45,555 bases of DNA, from positions 1-45,555 of the forward strand of contig JACSRS010000076.1 in assembly GCA_014879655.1 (NCBI GenBank), written 5' to 3'. Under the pieces are notes generated by a model. The model did not search any database. It was not told where the DNA came from and saw nothing but the letters and a program-made list of their open reading frames with translations. The position numbers were made by a program, and so were the translations under genes. Of the stretch, positions 35,560 through 44,407 are shown one piece after another. The first letter of the stretch is position 1, and every line of letters starts with the position of its first letter. The DNA comes from Burkholderiaceae bacterium. GTDB taxonomy: Bacteria; Pseudomonadota; Gammaproteobacteria; Burkholderiales; Burkholderiaceae_C.

Positions 35560-37356
35560 ATGCCCACATACACCCCCCCGCTGCGCGACATGCAGTTCGT
35601 GATGCACGAGTTGCTCAACGTCACCGAGTCACTGAAGGTGATCCCCCAGCACGCCGAAATCGATGCCGACACCATCAATGCGGTGCTGGAAGAGGCCGGC
35701 AAGTTTGCGTCGGAAGTGCTGTTGCCGCTCAACATCAGCGGTGATGCCGAGGGCTGCTCGCTGGACCCGAAGACCCATGACGTGACCACGCCCAAGGGTT
35801 TCAAGGAAGCTTACGCCCAGTATGTGCAGGGTGGCTGGCCGGCGCTGAGCTGCGACCCCGAATACGGCGGCCAGGGCCTGCCGCTGGTGGTGAACCAGTG
35901 TTTCTACGAGATGATGAACTCGGCCAACCAGGCCTGGACCATGTACCCCGGCCTCACCCACGGCGCCTATGCCTCGCTGCACACGCACGGCACCGACGAA
36001 CAGAAGCAGACCTACCTGGGCAAGATGGTCAGCGGTGAATGGACCGGCACCATGTGCCTGACCGAGCCGCATTGCGGCACCGACCTGGGCCTGATGCGCA
36101 CCAAGGCCGAGCCGCAGGCCGACGGCACCTACAAGCTGACCGGCAACAAGATCTTCATCAGCGCCGGCGAGCATGACATGGCCGAGAACATCATCCACCT
36201 GGTGCTGGCCCGGCTGCCCGACGCGCCCCCCGGCATCAAGGGCGTGAGCCTGTTCATCGTGCCCAAGTTCCTGGTCAACAAGGACGGCAGCCTGGGTGCG
36301 CGCAACGGCATCTACTGCGGCGGCCTGGAGCACAAGATGGGCATCAAGGCCAGCGCCACCGCGCAGATCGTGCTCGACGGCGCGATCGGCACCATGGTCG
36401 GCCAGCCGAACAAGGGCATGCAGGGCATGTTCGTGATGATGAACGCCGCCCGCCTGGGCGTGGGCAACCAGTCGCTGGGCCTGACCGAAGTGGCCTACCA
36501 GAACGCGCTGGCCTATGCGAAAGACCGCATCCAGATGCGCAGCCTGTCCGGCCCCAAGGCCAAGGACAAGCCGGCCGACCCGATCATCGTGCACCCCGAC
36601 GTGCGCAAGATGCTGATGACCGCCAAGGCCTACGCCGAAGGCGGCCGGGCGCTGGAGATCTACTGCTCGGTGCTGCTGGAGCAGGTGCACGGCCACCCGG
36701 ACGAGAAGGTGCGCAAGGACAGCGACGAGATGCTGTCGCTGCTGACGCCCATCGTCAAGGCCTTCCTGACCGACAACGGCTGGCAGGCCACGACGATGTG
36801 CCAGCAGGTTTTTGGCGGGCACGGTTACATCAAGGAATGGGGCATGGAGCAGTTCGTGCGCGATGCCCGCATCAACATGATCTACGAAGGCACCAACACC
36901 ATCCAGAGCCTGGACTTGCTGGGCCGCAAGGTGCTGGGCAACAACGGCGCCACGCTCAAGAAATTCGGCAAGCTGGTCGGCGCGCTGGTGATGGAAGAGG
37001 GCGTGAACGAGAAGATGGCCGAATTCATCAATCCGCTGGCCTACCTGGGCGACCAGATGACCAAGCTGACCACCGAAATCGGCTTCAAGGGTTTCCAGAA
37101 CGCCGACGAAGTGGGCGCAGCCGCGGTGGACTACCTGCGCGTGGCCGGGCACCTGGTGTTCGGCTACTTCTGGGCGCGCATGGCGCAGGTGGCCCTGCGC
37201 GAGATCGCGGCCGGCAACACCGACCCGTTCTACGCCGCCAAGCTGCAGACCGCGCGCTTCTACTTCTCGCGCCTGTTCCCAGAGACCGCTTCGCTGATGC
37301 GCACGGCCCGCGCGGGCAGCAAAGCGCTGATGGAAACCGATCTGGCCCTGGCCTGA
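35560..37356 (+). CDS. fadE: acyl-CoA dehydrogenase (FadE-type, long form)
   Basis: 598 residues, longer than classic short acyl-CoA dehydrogenases because of a C-terminal extension, as in the DmdC-like/long-form group. Flavin-contact segments GTMCLTEPHCGTDLG and GNKIFISAGEHDM are present; the catalytic base is probably the Glu in MIYEGTNTIQSLDLLGRKV. A consensus AAGGAGGT lies five bases before the ATG. It performs the first oxidation of beta-oxidation, passing electrons to ETF. First structural gene of the fad cluster, followed by DUF2147, fadB, thioesterase and thiolase genes. Confidence 0.93.
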   Translation: MPTYTPPLRDMQFVMHELLNVTESLKVIPQHAEIDADTINAVLEEAGKFASEVLLPLNISGDAEGCSLDPKTHDVTTPKGFKEAYAQYVQGGWPALSCDPEYGGQGLPLVVNQCFYEMMNSANQAWTMYPGLTHGAYASLHTHGTDEQKQTYLGKMVSGEWTGTMCLTEPHCGTDLGLMRTKAEPQADGTYKLTGNKIFISAGEHDMAENIIHLVLARLPDAPPGIKGVSLFIVPKFLVNKDGSLGARNGIYCGGLEHKMGIKASATAQIVLDGAIGTMVGQPNKGMQGMFVMMNAARLGVGNQSLGLTEVAYQNALAYAKDRIQMRSLSGPKAKDKPADPIIVHPDVRKMLMTAKAYAEGGRALEIYCSVLLEQVHGHPDEKVRKDSDEMLSLLTPIVKAFLTDNGWQATTMCQQVFGGHGYIKEWGMEQFVRDARINMIYEGTNTIQSLDLLGRKVLGNNGATLKKFGKLVGALVMEEGVNEKMAEFINPLAYLGDQMTKLTTEIGFKGFQNADEVGAAAVDYLRVAGHLVFGYFWARMAQVALREIAAGNTDPFYAAKLQTARFYFSRLFPETASLMRTARAGSKALMETDLALA

Positions 37357-37402
37357 TCGGTGATTTCTCTTGTTTTATCAACTTTTTTGCTCAGGATCCA
37401 GC

Positions 37403-37840
37403 ATGAAAAGGTCGTTGATTGCTCTGATGTTCGTAGCGTTTTCGGGCGCGGCGCTGGCGCAGGCCACGCCGGCCGGGCTGTGGAAGACCATTGATGATGA
37501 CACCCAGAAAGAGAAATCTCTGGTGCGAATCACGGACAACGGCGGTGTCTACACCGGCACGATCGCCAAATTTCTGGACCCGGCGAACAAGCCCGACAGC
37601 GTCTGTGACAAATGCACGGACGACCGCAAGGACAAGCCGGTGCTGGGCATGGTGATCCTGCGCAACATCAAGGCCAGCGCAGACGACAAGGGCGTCTGGG
37701 ACGGCGGCGAGGTTTTGGATCCGAACAACGGCAAGGTGTATCGCGCCCGCCTCAAGCCCGTCGATGGCGGCAAGAAGCTCGAAATGCGCGGCTACATCGG
37801 CCCGTTCTATCGCACCCAGGTCTGGCTGCGCGTGGAGTGA
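37403..37840 (+). CDS. DUF2147-family secreted protein
   Basis: 145 residues. A clear signal peptide (MKRSLIALMFVAFSGAALAQ) is followed by the DUF2147 lipocalin-like beta domain: GLWKTIDDDTQKEKSLVRI, CDKCTDDRKDKPVLGMVILR, WDGGEVLDPNNGKVYRARLK, MRGYIGPFYRTQVWLR. The protein is exported to the periplasm; function is unknown, although the fold suggests binding of a small hydrophobic ligand. Its position inside the beta-oxidation operon, 46 bases after fadE and 32 before fadB, suggests a link to fatty-acid handling. Confidence 0.92.
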   Translation: MKRSLIALMFVAFSGAALAQATPAGLWKTIDDDTQKEKSLVRITDNGGVYTGTIAKFLDPANKPDSVCDKCTDDRKDKPVLGMVILRNIKASADDKGVWDGGEVLDPNNGKVYRARLKPVDGGKKLEMRGYIGPFYRTQVWLRVE

Positions 37841-37872
37841 CGCGGCCGAGGCCGCCAACCAATGGAAAACCA

Positions 37873-40272
37873 ATGAATCGATTTCAAGTTCGCAAAGTCG
37901 CCGTGCTCGGCGCCGGTGTGATGGGTGCGCAGATTGCTGCGCATCTGGTCAACGTGAAAGTTCCCGTGGTGCTGTTCGATCTGCCCGCGAAGGAAGGCCC
38001 GAAGAACGCCATCGTCACCCGCGCCGTCGACGGGCTGAAAAAACTCAAGCCCTCGCCGCTGGGCGTGGCCGACGACGCCGCGCTGATCCAGCAGGCCAAC
38101 TATGAAGAAGACCTGGAGCAGTTGCGCGAGTGCGACCTCATCATCGAGGCGATTGCCGAGCGCATGGACTGGAAGCTCGATCTGTACAAGAAGATCGCAC
38201 CCTTCGTCAGCCCGCACGCCATCGTCGCCTCCAACACCTCGGGCCTGTCGATCACGAAGCTGAGCGAGGCACTGCCCGAGGCGATCAAGCCGCGCTTTTG
38301 CGGCATCCACTTCTTCAACCCGCCGCGCTACATGGTGCTGGTCGAACTGATCAACACGCCGACCACCGACGCCGCCGTGCTCGACGACCTGGAAAGCTTT
38401 GTGACCAGCGCCCTGGGCAAGGGCGTGGTGCGGGCCCATGACACGCCCAACTTCGTGGCCAACCGTGTCGGCATCGCCGGCATGCTGGCGACGATCAAAG
38501 AGGTGCAGAACTACGGCCTGACCTGGGACGTGGTCGACGACCTGACCGGCAAAAAACTCGGCCGCGCCAGCTCCGGCACCTTCCGCACGGCGGACGTGGT
38601 GGGGCTGGACACGCTGGCCCACGTCATCAAGACGCTGCAGGACAACCTCGACGAAAAATCCGACCCGTTCTACGGCAGTTTCGGCACCCCTGACGTTCTC
38701 AAGACGCTGCTGGAAAAAGGTCACCTGGGCCAGAAGGCCAAGGCGGGCTTTTACAAGAAGCAGGGGCGCGACGTGCTGCGCTTCGAACCCGAGAGCCAGG
38801 AATACGTGCCGGCCGGCGCCAAGGCCGACGAGGTCTACGGCCGCATGCTCAAAAAGCCGGCGGGCGAACGTTTGAAGCTGCTGCGCAACAGCGAAGGCGC
38901 GCAGGGCCAGTTCCTGTGGGCCATCCTGCGCAACGGATTCCACTACGCCGCCGTGCACCTGGCCACCATTGCCGATAACGCCCGCGACGTCGATCAGGCG
39001 ATGCGCTGGGGCTTTGGCATGAAGCAGGGCCCGTTCGAGCTGTGGCAGGAAGCCGGCTGGCTGGAAGTGGCCAAGATGGTCCAGGAAGACATCGACGCCG
39101 GCAAGGCGCTTTGCAAGGCGCCGCTGCCCGAATGGGTGTTCAAGGGCCCGGTGGCCGAGGCCGGCGGCGTGCACACGGCGCAGGGTTCGTGGAGCGCGTC
39201 CAAGGGTGCGTTCATCCCGCGCCGCGACCTGCCGGTCTACCAGCGCCAGCATTTCCCCGAAGCGCTGCTCGGCGAAACGCTGCCGCGCTTCCAGAACGCC
39301 GGCACCACGCTGCACGAAGACGACTCGATCCGGCTGTGGACCCTGGACGATGAGGTCGTCATCGCCAGCCTCAAGAGCAAGATGCACGCGATCGACATGG
39401 ACGTGGCCGCTGGCCTGGAAAAGGCAGTGGAACTGGCCGAACAGTCCTACAAGGGCGTGGTGATCTGGTCGGGCGACGAGCCCTTCAGCGTCGGCGCCGA
39501 CCTGCAGGCCATGCTGCCGGGCTTCATGATGGGTGGCGCTGCCGCCATTGACGAAGCCGTGGCCGAGTTGCAGCGCGTGATGCTGCGGCTGCGCTATGCA
39601 AACGTGCCGGTGGTGGCCGCCGTGCGCGGCATGGCGCTGGGCGGTGGTTGCGAGCTGGCGGTGCATAGCGCCCGCCGCGTGGTGCACATGGAAAGCTACA
39701 TCGGCCTGGTCGAAGTGGGCGTGGGCCTGGTGCCCGGCGCCGGCGGCCTGACCTACATCGCCCGTCGTGCCGCCGAAAACGCCGCCACCAGCACCGGCAA
39801 GGATCTGCTGCCTTTCCTGACCGAAGGTTTCACCGCCGCCGCGATGGCCAAGGTGGGCACCAGTGCGATCGAGTCGCGCAAGCTGGGCTACCTGCTCGAC
39901 AGCGACCTGATCGTGCCGCACAAGGACGAACTGCTGTTCGTCGCCATCAACGAGGCCAAGTCCCTGTTTGACGGTGGCTACCGCGCGCCGCACAAGCGCC
40001 AGTTTGCGGTGTCCGGCCGCAGTGGCAAGGCCACCATCCTGGGCTCGCTGGTCAACATGCGCGATGGCGGCTTCATCAGCCAGCACGATTTCCACATTGC
40101 CGGCCTGATCGCCGGCGTGGTGACCGGCGGCGACGTGGAAGCGGGCACGCTGGTGACCGAGGAATACCTGATGACGCTGGAGCGCCGTGCGTTCTGTGAA
40201 CTGTTGGGGCACCCCAAGACCCAGGAACGGATCATGGGCATGCTCTCCACCGGCAAACCGGTTCGCAACTGA
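37873..40272 (+). CDS. fadB: bifunctional 3-hydroxyacyl-CoA dehydrogenase / enoyl-CoA hydratase (FadB/FadJ type)
   Basis: 799 residues with the dehydrogenase first: NAD motif VAVLGAGVMGAQIAAHL and the catalytic His of CGIHFFNPPRYM. A C-terminal crotonase domain follows (about 510-700). Both hydratase glutamates are visible, in GGGCELAV and GLVEVGVG, and oxyanion residues lie in VRGMALGGG. It carries out hydration and oxidation of enoyl-CoA. The domain order (dehydrogenase before hydratase) is opposite to E. coli FadB and is common in Burkholderiales and other bacteria. Same operon as fadE and the thiolase. Confidence 0.94.
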   Translation: MNRFQVRKVAVLGAGVMGAQIAAHLVNVKVPVVLFDLPAKEGPKNAIVTRAVDGLKKLKPSPLGVADDAALIQQANYEEDLEQLRECDLIIEAIAERMDWKLDLYKKIAPFVSPHAIVASNTSGLSITKLSEALPEAIKPRFCGIHFFNPPRYMVLVELINTPTTDAAVLDDLESFVTSALGKGVVRAHDTPNFVANRVGIAGMLATIKEVQNYGLTWDVVDDLTGKKLGRASSGTFRTADVVGLDTLAHVIKTLQDNLDEKSDPFYGSFGTPDVLKTLLEKGHLGQKAKAGFYKKQGRDVLRFEPESQEYVPAGAKADEVYGRMLKKPAGERLKLLRNSEGAQGQFLWAILRNGFHYAAVHLATIADNARDVDQAMRWGFGMKQGPFELWQEAGWLEVAKMVQEDIDAGKALCKAPLPEWVFKGPVAEAGGVHTAQGSWSASKGAFIPRRDLPVYQRQHFPEALLGETLPRFQNAGTTLHEDDSIRLWTLDDEVVIASLKSKMHAIDMDVAAGLEKAVELAEQSYKGVVIWSGDEPFSVGADLQAMLPGFMMGGAAAIDEAVAELQRVMLRLRYANVPVVAAVRGMALGGGCELAVHSARRVVHMESYIGLVEVGVGLVPGAGGLTYIARRAAENAATSTGKDLLPFLTEGFTAAAMAKVGTSAIESRKLGYLLDSDLIVPHKDELLFVAINEAKSLFDGGYRAPHKRQFAVSGRSGKATILGSLVNMRDGGFISQHDFHIAGLIAGVVTGGDVEAGTLVTEEYLMTLERRAFCELLGHPKTQERIMGMLSTGKPVRN

Positions 40273-40423
40273 TGAAGCTACTGTGCGACTCCCAGGCGTC
40301 GTTGGGCGGTGCTCGCAATCCTCACGTACCGAGGTATGGTCCGGTTGCTGCGCTCCGTCGGCCTAGCCTGGAAGCCGCTCGCTACGCTTCCTCAGCCGCG
40401 AACCCTGTTCATCCGTCAACGCA
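40273..40423 (+). repeat. intergenic element with imperfect hairpin between fadB and the thioesterase gene
   Basis: This 151-base gap contains an imperfect inverted repeat. Arms 40315-40330 and 40333-40348 pair at 12 of 16 positions, two as G-T wobbles, with a four-base internal mismatch. Its GCAATCCTCACGTACC half resembles a widespread intergenic repeat seen in many proteobacterial genomes; this is memory, not a search. No gene is visible. It may be an mRNA processing or stabilising structure within the operon. Confidence 0.45.
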
Positions 40424-40939
40424 ATGACAGAAGCTTTGATCGCTGCCCCCAACCGCATGCAGCGCCAGCTGGCCCGTGTGGACGAGGCGCCGGCTTTTTT
40501 GCGGCGCTTTGTGCGCAACATCGTGCTGCGCCGCGCCGTGCCGTTCACCGGCACGGCGGGGCTTGATTACGTGTCGATGACGCCGCAGCGGGTGGAGGTT
40601 GCCATTGCCAATGAACACCGGGTGCAGAACCACATCAAGGGTGTGCACGCGGCGGCGATGACGCTGCTGGCAGAAACCGCCACCGGCATGGTGGTGGGCA
40701 TGAATGTGCGCGACGACTGCGTGCCGCTGGCCAAGGAGCTGTCGGTGGCGTTTCGCAAACGGGCCACCGGCGCCCTGCGCGCGGTGGCCACCCTGACGCC
40801 CGCGCAGGTGCAGGCCATGCAGGCCAGCGACAAGGGCGAAGTGCAGGTGTCGGTCACGGTGACCGACGAGGCCGGCGTCGAGCCGGTCGAATGTGAATTT
40901 ACCTGGGCCTGGATTCCGTCCGGCCCGCGCAAGAACTGA
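40424..40939 (+). CDS. DUF4442-type hot-dog thioesterase-like protein
   Basis: 171 residues. A single hot-dog domain: VEVAIANEHRVQNHIKGVHA, then ALLAETATGMVVG-type helix (AAMTLLAETATGMVVGMNVR) and LAKELSVAFRKRATGALRAV. The layout is that of DUF4442/PaaI-like proteins, which hydrolyse acyl-CoA or bind acyl groups. Catalytic residue cannot be assigned with confidence. It lies between fadB and the thiolase gene (11 bases before the latter), so release of acyl-CoA intermediates is a reasonable role. Confidence 0.83.
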   Translation: MTEALIAAPNRMQRQLARVDEAPAFLRRFVRNIVLRRAVPFTGTAGLDYVSMTPQRVEVAIANEHRVQNHIKGVHAAAMTLLAETATGMVVGMNVRDDCVPLAKELSVAFRKRATGALRAVATLTPAQVQAMQASDKGEVQVSVTVTDEAGVEPVECEFTWAWIPSGPRKN

Positions 40940-40950
40940 AGGAAACCATC

Positions 40951-42159
40951 ATGGCCCAACAAGTCCAGGAAGCCTATATCGTCGCCGCCACGCGCACGCC
41001 CATCGGGCGCTCGCACCGGGGCTATTTCCGCAACATGCGTCCCGACGACCTGCTCGCCGTCGCGCTGCGCTCGGCGCTGGCCCAGGCGCCGGGGCTGGAC
41101 CCCAAGGCGATTGAAGACGTGATCTGCGGCTGCGCGATTCCCGAGGCGCAGCAGGGCCTGAACGTCGCGCGCATCGGCGCCATCCTCGCCGGTCTGCCCA
41201 ACACCGTGGGCGGCATCACCGTGAACCGTTTCTGTGCGTCCGGCCTGTCGGCGGTGCAGATGGCGGCCGACCGCATCCGTGTCGGCGAGGCCGACGTGAT
41301 GATCGCTGCCGGCACCGAGAGCATGAGCATGGTGCCGATGATGGGCAATACGCCCAGCCTGTCGCCCGCCATCTTTGCCAACACCGATGACGTCGAGAAC
41401 TACGGCATTGCCTACGGCATGGGCCTGACGGCCGAGAAGGTGGCCCAGCAGTGGAAGGTCAGCCGCGACGCGCAGGACGCCTTTGCCGTGCGCTCCCATG
41501 AAAAAGCCATTGCCGCCATGAAGGCAGGCGAGTTTGCCGCCGAAATCACCCCCGTTGAGGTGACCGACCGGCAGGTGAACCTGGAAACCGCTGAAGTCAG
41601 CACCAGTACCCGCACCGTGGAACTGGACGAAGGCGCGCGCCCCGACACCTCGCTCGAAGGTCTGGCCAAGCTGCGCACCGTGTTTGCCGCACGCGGTTCG
41701 GTCACCGCCGGCAACAGCTCGCAGACGTCGGATGGCGCCGGCGCGCTGATCCTGGCCAGCGAAGCGGCCGTCAAGCGCTTCGGATTGACGCCGCTGGCGC
41801 GTTTTGTCAGCTATGCCAGCCGCGGCGTGCCGCCCCACATCATGGGTATCGGCCCGATCGAGGCGATTCCGGCCGCGCTGCGCTACGCCGGCCTGAAGCA
41901 GGACGACATCGACTGGTTCGAGTTGAACGAGGCCTTTGCCGCGCAGTCGCTGGCGGTGATGAACACGCTGGGGCTGGACCCGGCCAAGGTCAATCCGATG
42001 GGCGGCGCCATTGCGCTGGGTCATCCGCTGGGCGCCACCGGCGCCATCCGCTCGGCCACTGTGGTGCACGCGCTGCAACGGCACAACAAGAAATATGGCA
42101 TGGTCACGATGTGCGTGGGCATGGGCCAGGGCGCGGCGGGTATCTTCGAACGCGTCTGA
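40951..42159 (+). CDS. fadA: acetyl-CoA acyltransferase (beta-ketothiolase)
   Basis: 402 residues. Nucleophile Cys in NRFCASGLSAVQMAADRI, catalytic His in GGAIALGHPLGATGAI, and second Cys in MVTMCVGMGQGAAGIFE give the complete thiolase set; NEAFAAQ is also present. It cleaves 3-ketoacyl-CoA with CoA to acetyl-CoA in the cytoplasm and closes the beta-oxidation cycle started by fadE and fadB. Start ATG 40951 follows AAGGAAACC. The 154-base gap to the next gene is GC-rich and holds no gene I can see. Confidence 0.95.
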   Translation: MAQQVQEAYIVAATRTPIGRSHRGYFRNMRPDDLLAVALRSALAQAPGLDPKAIEDVICGCAIPEAQQGLNVARIGAILAGLPNTVGGITVNRFCASGLSAVQMAADRIRVGEADVMIAAGTESMSMVPMMGNTPSLSPAIFANTDDVENYGIAYGMGLTAEKVAQQWKVSRDAQDAFAVRSHEKAIAAMKAGEFAAEITPVEVTDRQVNLETAEVSTSTRTVELDEGARPDTSLEGLAKLRTVFAARGSVTAGNSSQTSDGAGALILASEAAVKRFGLTPLARFVSYASRGVPPHIMGIGPIEAIPAALRYAGLKQDDIDWFELNEAFAAQSLAVMNTLGLDPAKVNPMGGAIALGHPLGATGAIRSATVVHALQRHNKKYGMVTMCVGMGQGAAGIFERV

Positions 42160-42313
42160 CGCAACGGGCGGCGGTGGGGGGCGTCAGTGCGGCGCCGTTT
42201 TGCCGCCGTTTGCGCCAGTGCCGGCGTGTGCTGGTGCCTGTGCGACAGCCGGGCCCGCCGCCTGCGCCTATGCTGTGGCCCCTGGCAGATGCCATCCCTG
42301 ACTGGAGCGTCGC

Positions 42314-42901
42314 ATGAAAACCGTTGATTTCTATTTTGACTTTGGCAGCCCGGCAGCCTATCTGGCCTGGACACAATTGCCGGCGATTTGCCAGGCGGCC
42401 GGCGCGCAGCTGGTCTGCAAGCCGATGCTGCTGGGCGGCGTCTTCCAGTCTACCGGCAACCGGTCGCCGATCTCGGTTCCGGCCAAAGGCAAGTACCTGT
42501 TTCAGGACCTGAACCGTTATGCGGCGCGCTACGCAGTGCCGTTCAGGTTGAACCCGAATTTCCCCATCAACACGCTGGTGCTGATGCGCGGCGCTGCCGG
42601 CCTGCTGGCGCGCGAGCCGCAGCGTTTTGACGACTACGCCCGCGCGGTGTTCAACGCCATGTGGGTCGACGGGCAGAACCTGAATGATCCGCAGGTGGTG
42701 GCGTCGGTGCTGCAGGCGGCCGGCTTTGATCCGGCCGCGTTCATGGCGCTGGTCAGTGACGCAGACGTCAAGGAGCGGCTGAAGGCGCTGACGCTGGAAG
42801 CGGTGGACCGCGAAGTTTTTGGCGCGCCGACGATGTTTGTCGGCGACCTGATGTTCTGGGGCCAGGATCGGCTCGAATTTGTGAAAGAGGCCTTGCAATG
42901 A
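42314..42901 (+). CDS. DsbA-family 2-hydroxychromene-2-carboxylate isomerase-like protein
   Basis: 195 residues with a kappa-class GST/DsbA-like thioredoxin fold. VDFYFDFGSPAAYLAW carries the Ser that replaces the redox CxxC and GAPTMFVGDLMFWG carries the cis-Pro loop, so it is a glutathione-dependent isomerase-like enzyme, not a disulphide oxidase. There is no signal peptide, so it is cytoplasmic. GGAG precedes the ATG. Its stop overlaps the start of the crotonase gene as ATGA. Real substrate unknown; such genes frequently accompany acyl-CoA catabolism. Confidence 0.88.
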   Translation: MKTVDFYFDFGSPAAYLAWTQLPAICQAAGAQLVCKPMLLGGVFQSTGNRSPISVPAKGKYLFQDLNRYAARYAVPFRLNPNFPINTLVLMRGAAGLLAREPQRFDDYARAVFNAMWVDGQNLNDPQVVASVLQAAGFDPAAFMALVSDADVKERLKALTLEAVDREVFGAPTMFVGDLMFWGQDRLEFVKEALQ

Positions 42902-43662
42902 GTGACATCCTGACCCACGTCGATGCCGGCGTGATGACCCTGACCTTCAACCGCATCGAGCGAAAGAATTCGATCACCGCCGCCATGTATGCCGCCCTGG
43001 CCGACGGACTGGCGCAGGCGCAGGCCGATGCGGCCATTCGCGTCGTCGTCTTCCAGGGCCACGAAACCGTGTTCAGCGCCGGCAACGACATCGGCGATTT
43101 TCTGAACCAGCCGCCGGCCACGGCCGAGTCGCCGGTGTTTCGCTTCTTGCGCGGCATCTCGACCTTCACCAAGCCGGTGATCGCGGCGGTCAGCGGCCCG
43201 GCGGTGGGCATCGGCACGACGATGCTGTTCCATTGCGATCTGGTCTATGCCGGCGACAACGCGGCGTTTTCAATGCCGTTCGTCAACCTGGGGCTGTGCC
43301 CGGAAGCCGCGTCCAGCCTGCTGGTGCCCCAGCTGATGGGCTACCACCGTGCCGCCGAGGCCTTGCTGCTGGGTGAGCCGTTCTTTGCCGAGGCCGCGCT
43401 GGAAGTGGGCCTGGTCAACCGCATCGTGCCACCGACCGAAACCAACGCCACGGCGCAGGCCGTCGCGCGCAAGCTGGCGGCCAAACCGATCAGCTCGCTG
43501 ATCGAGACCAAGCGCCTGATGAAAAAGGGTCAGACGGCGCAGGTGGCTGACCAGATGGCCGAAGAGGGTGTGAGCTTCGGCCGCATGCTGCGCGAACCCG
43601 CCGCCCGCGAGGCTTTCGGCGCGTTCATGGACAAGCGCAAGCCCGACTTCAGCAAGGTCTGA
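42898..43662 (+). CDS. crotonase-family protein, probably delta3-delta2-enoyl-CoA isomerase type
   Basis: 254 residues. Crotonase fold signatures are VVFQGHETVFSAGNDIGDF and KPVIAAVSGPAVGIGTTMLF. The two hydratase glutamates are absent: the GCE position reads GTT and the PE position reads PF. A Glu occurs in NLGLCPEAASSLLVPQLMGY, where delta3-delta2-enoyl-CoA isomerases place their single catalytic acid. An isomerase that moves double bonds for unsaturated fatty-acid degradation therefore fits better than a hydratase. Translationally coupled to the gene before it and followed by a TetR gene. Confidence 0.86.
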   Translation: MSDILTHVDAGVMTLTFNRIERKNSITAAMYAALADGLAQAQADAAIRVVVFQGHETVFSAGNDIGDFLNQPPATAESPVFRFLRGISTFTKPVIAAVSGPAVGIGTTMLFHCDLVYAGDNAAFSMPFVNLGLCPEAASSLLVPQLMGYHRAAEALLLGEPFFAEAALEVGLVNRIVPPTETNATAQAVARKLAAKPISSLIETKRLMKKGQTAQVADQMAEEGVSFGRMLREPAAREAFGAFMDKRKPDFSKV

Positions 43663-43693
43663 CGGTCGGTCCTGATGGATCGGCGATTTTCGC

Positions 43694-43707
43694 CAAGCAT
43701 TTGCTTG
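43694..43707. promoter_or_regulatory. palindromic operator upstream of the second TetR gene
   Basis: CAAGCA-TT-TGCTTG, perfect 6-bp arms, 35 bases before the TetR start at 43742. Position and symmetry suggest autoregulation and control of the coupled acyl-CoA dehydrogenase gene. Confidence 0.55.
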
Positions 43708-43741
43708 CTGAAAATCAACGGGTTTGTTATCGTCGCAGTCC

Positions 43742-44407
43742 ATGCCTGTAGCCGCCTCCGCCCATCCCGCTGAAGATTTTTCCCCTCGTCCCAGGGGGCG
43801 ACCCCGCAAGACGGCCGAAGGCCGCGACGATGGCAACCGCCGGCGCGAACTGGTGGCCGGCGCGGCGCGCCTGTTTCGACAGAACGGTTTTGCTGCCACC
43901 AGCACGCGCGATATTGCCGCCGCCGCCGGCATGCGTAGCGGCTCGCCGTTCTATCATTTCAAGAGCAAGGGTGATCTGCTGTACGCAGTGATGGAAGAGG
44001 GCATGCGCGCGGCCGTGGACAAGCAGGCCGCGGTGCTGCAGGCGCTCGCCGCGCAGGCGCCCGATCCGCGGCGCGATCTGGCAGCGTTGATCCGCCACCA
44101 TTTCGACGTGCTGCTCGGGCCGGGCAGCGACTTCATTCCGGTCATGCTCTACGAGGCCCGGTCGCTGACCGAGCCGCAGCGCGCCAGCCTGGCGCTGCTG
44201 CAGGCGCAGTACGAGGCGGCCTGGGCGCCGGTGCTGGCCGCGCTGCACGCGGCAGGTCAGTTGCGCTGTGACGTCAAGCTGGCGCGCCTGTTGATGCTGG
44301 GCGCGCTGAACTGGTCGGTGCAGTGGTACAAGCCCGGCGGCGCGGCCAGCCCCGACGATCTCGCCGATGCGGCGCTGGCGCTTTTCATTCAGGAGAACGT
44401 GGGATGA
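43742..44407 (+). CDS. TetR-family transcriptional regulator
   Basis: 221 residues from ATG 43742 (TTG 43724 is in frame). A basic N-terminal arm (RPRGRPRKTAEGR) precedes the helix-turn-helix FAATSTRDIAAAAGMRSGSP with FYHFKSKGDLLYAVMEEGM, the AcrR/TetR pattern. The C-terminal part resembles TetR_C domains of fatty-acid or acyl-CoA responsive repressors. The stop overlaps the ATG of the following acyl-CoA dehydrogenase gene (ATGA), so repressor and enzyme are co-translated, pointing to an acyl-CoA ligand. Confidence 0.87.
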   Translation: MPVAASAHPAEDFSPRPRGRPRKTAEGRDDGNRRRELVAGAARLFRQNGFAATSTRDIAAAAGMRSGSPFYHFKSKGDLLYAVMEEGMRAAVDKQAAVLQALAAQAPDPRRDLAALIRHHFDVLLGPGSDFIPVMLYEARSLTEPQRASLALLQAQYEAAWAPVLAALHAAGQLRCDVKLARLLMLGALNWSVQWYKPGGAASPDDLADAALALFIQENVG

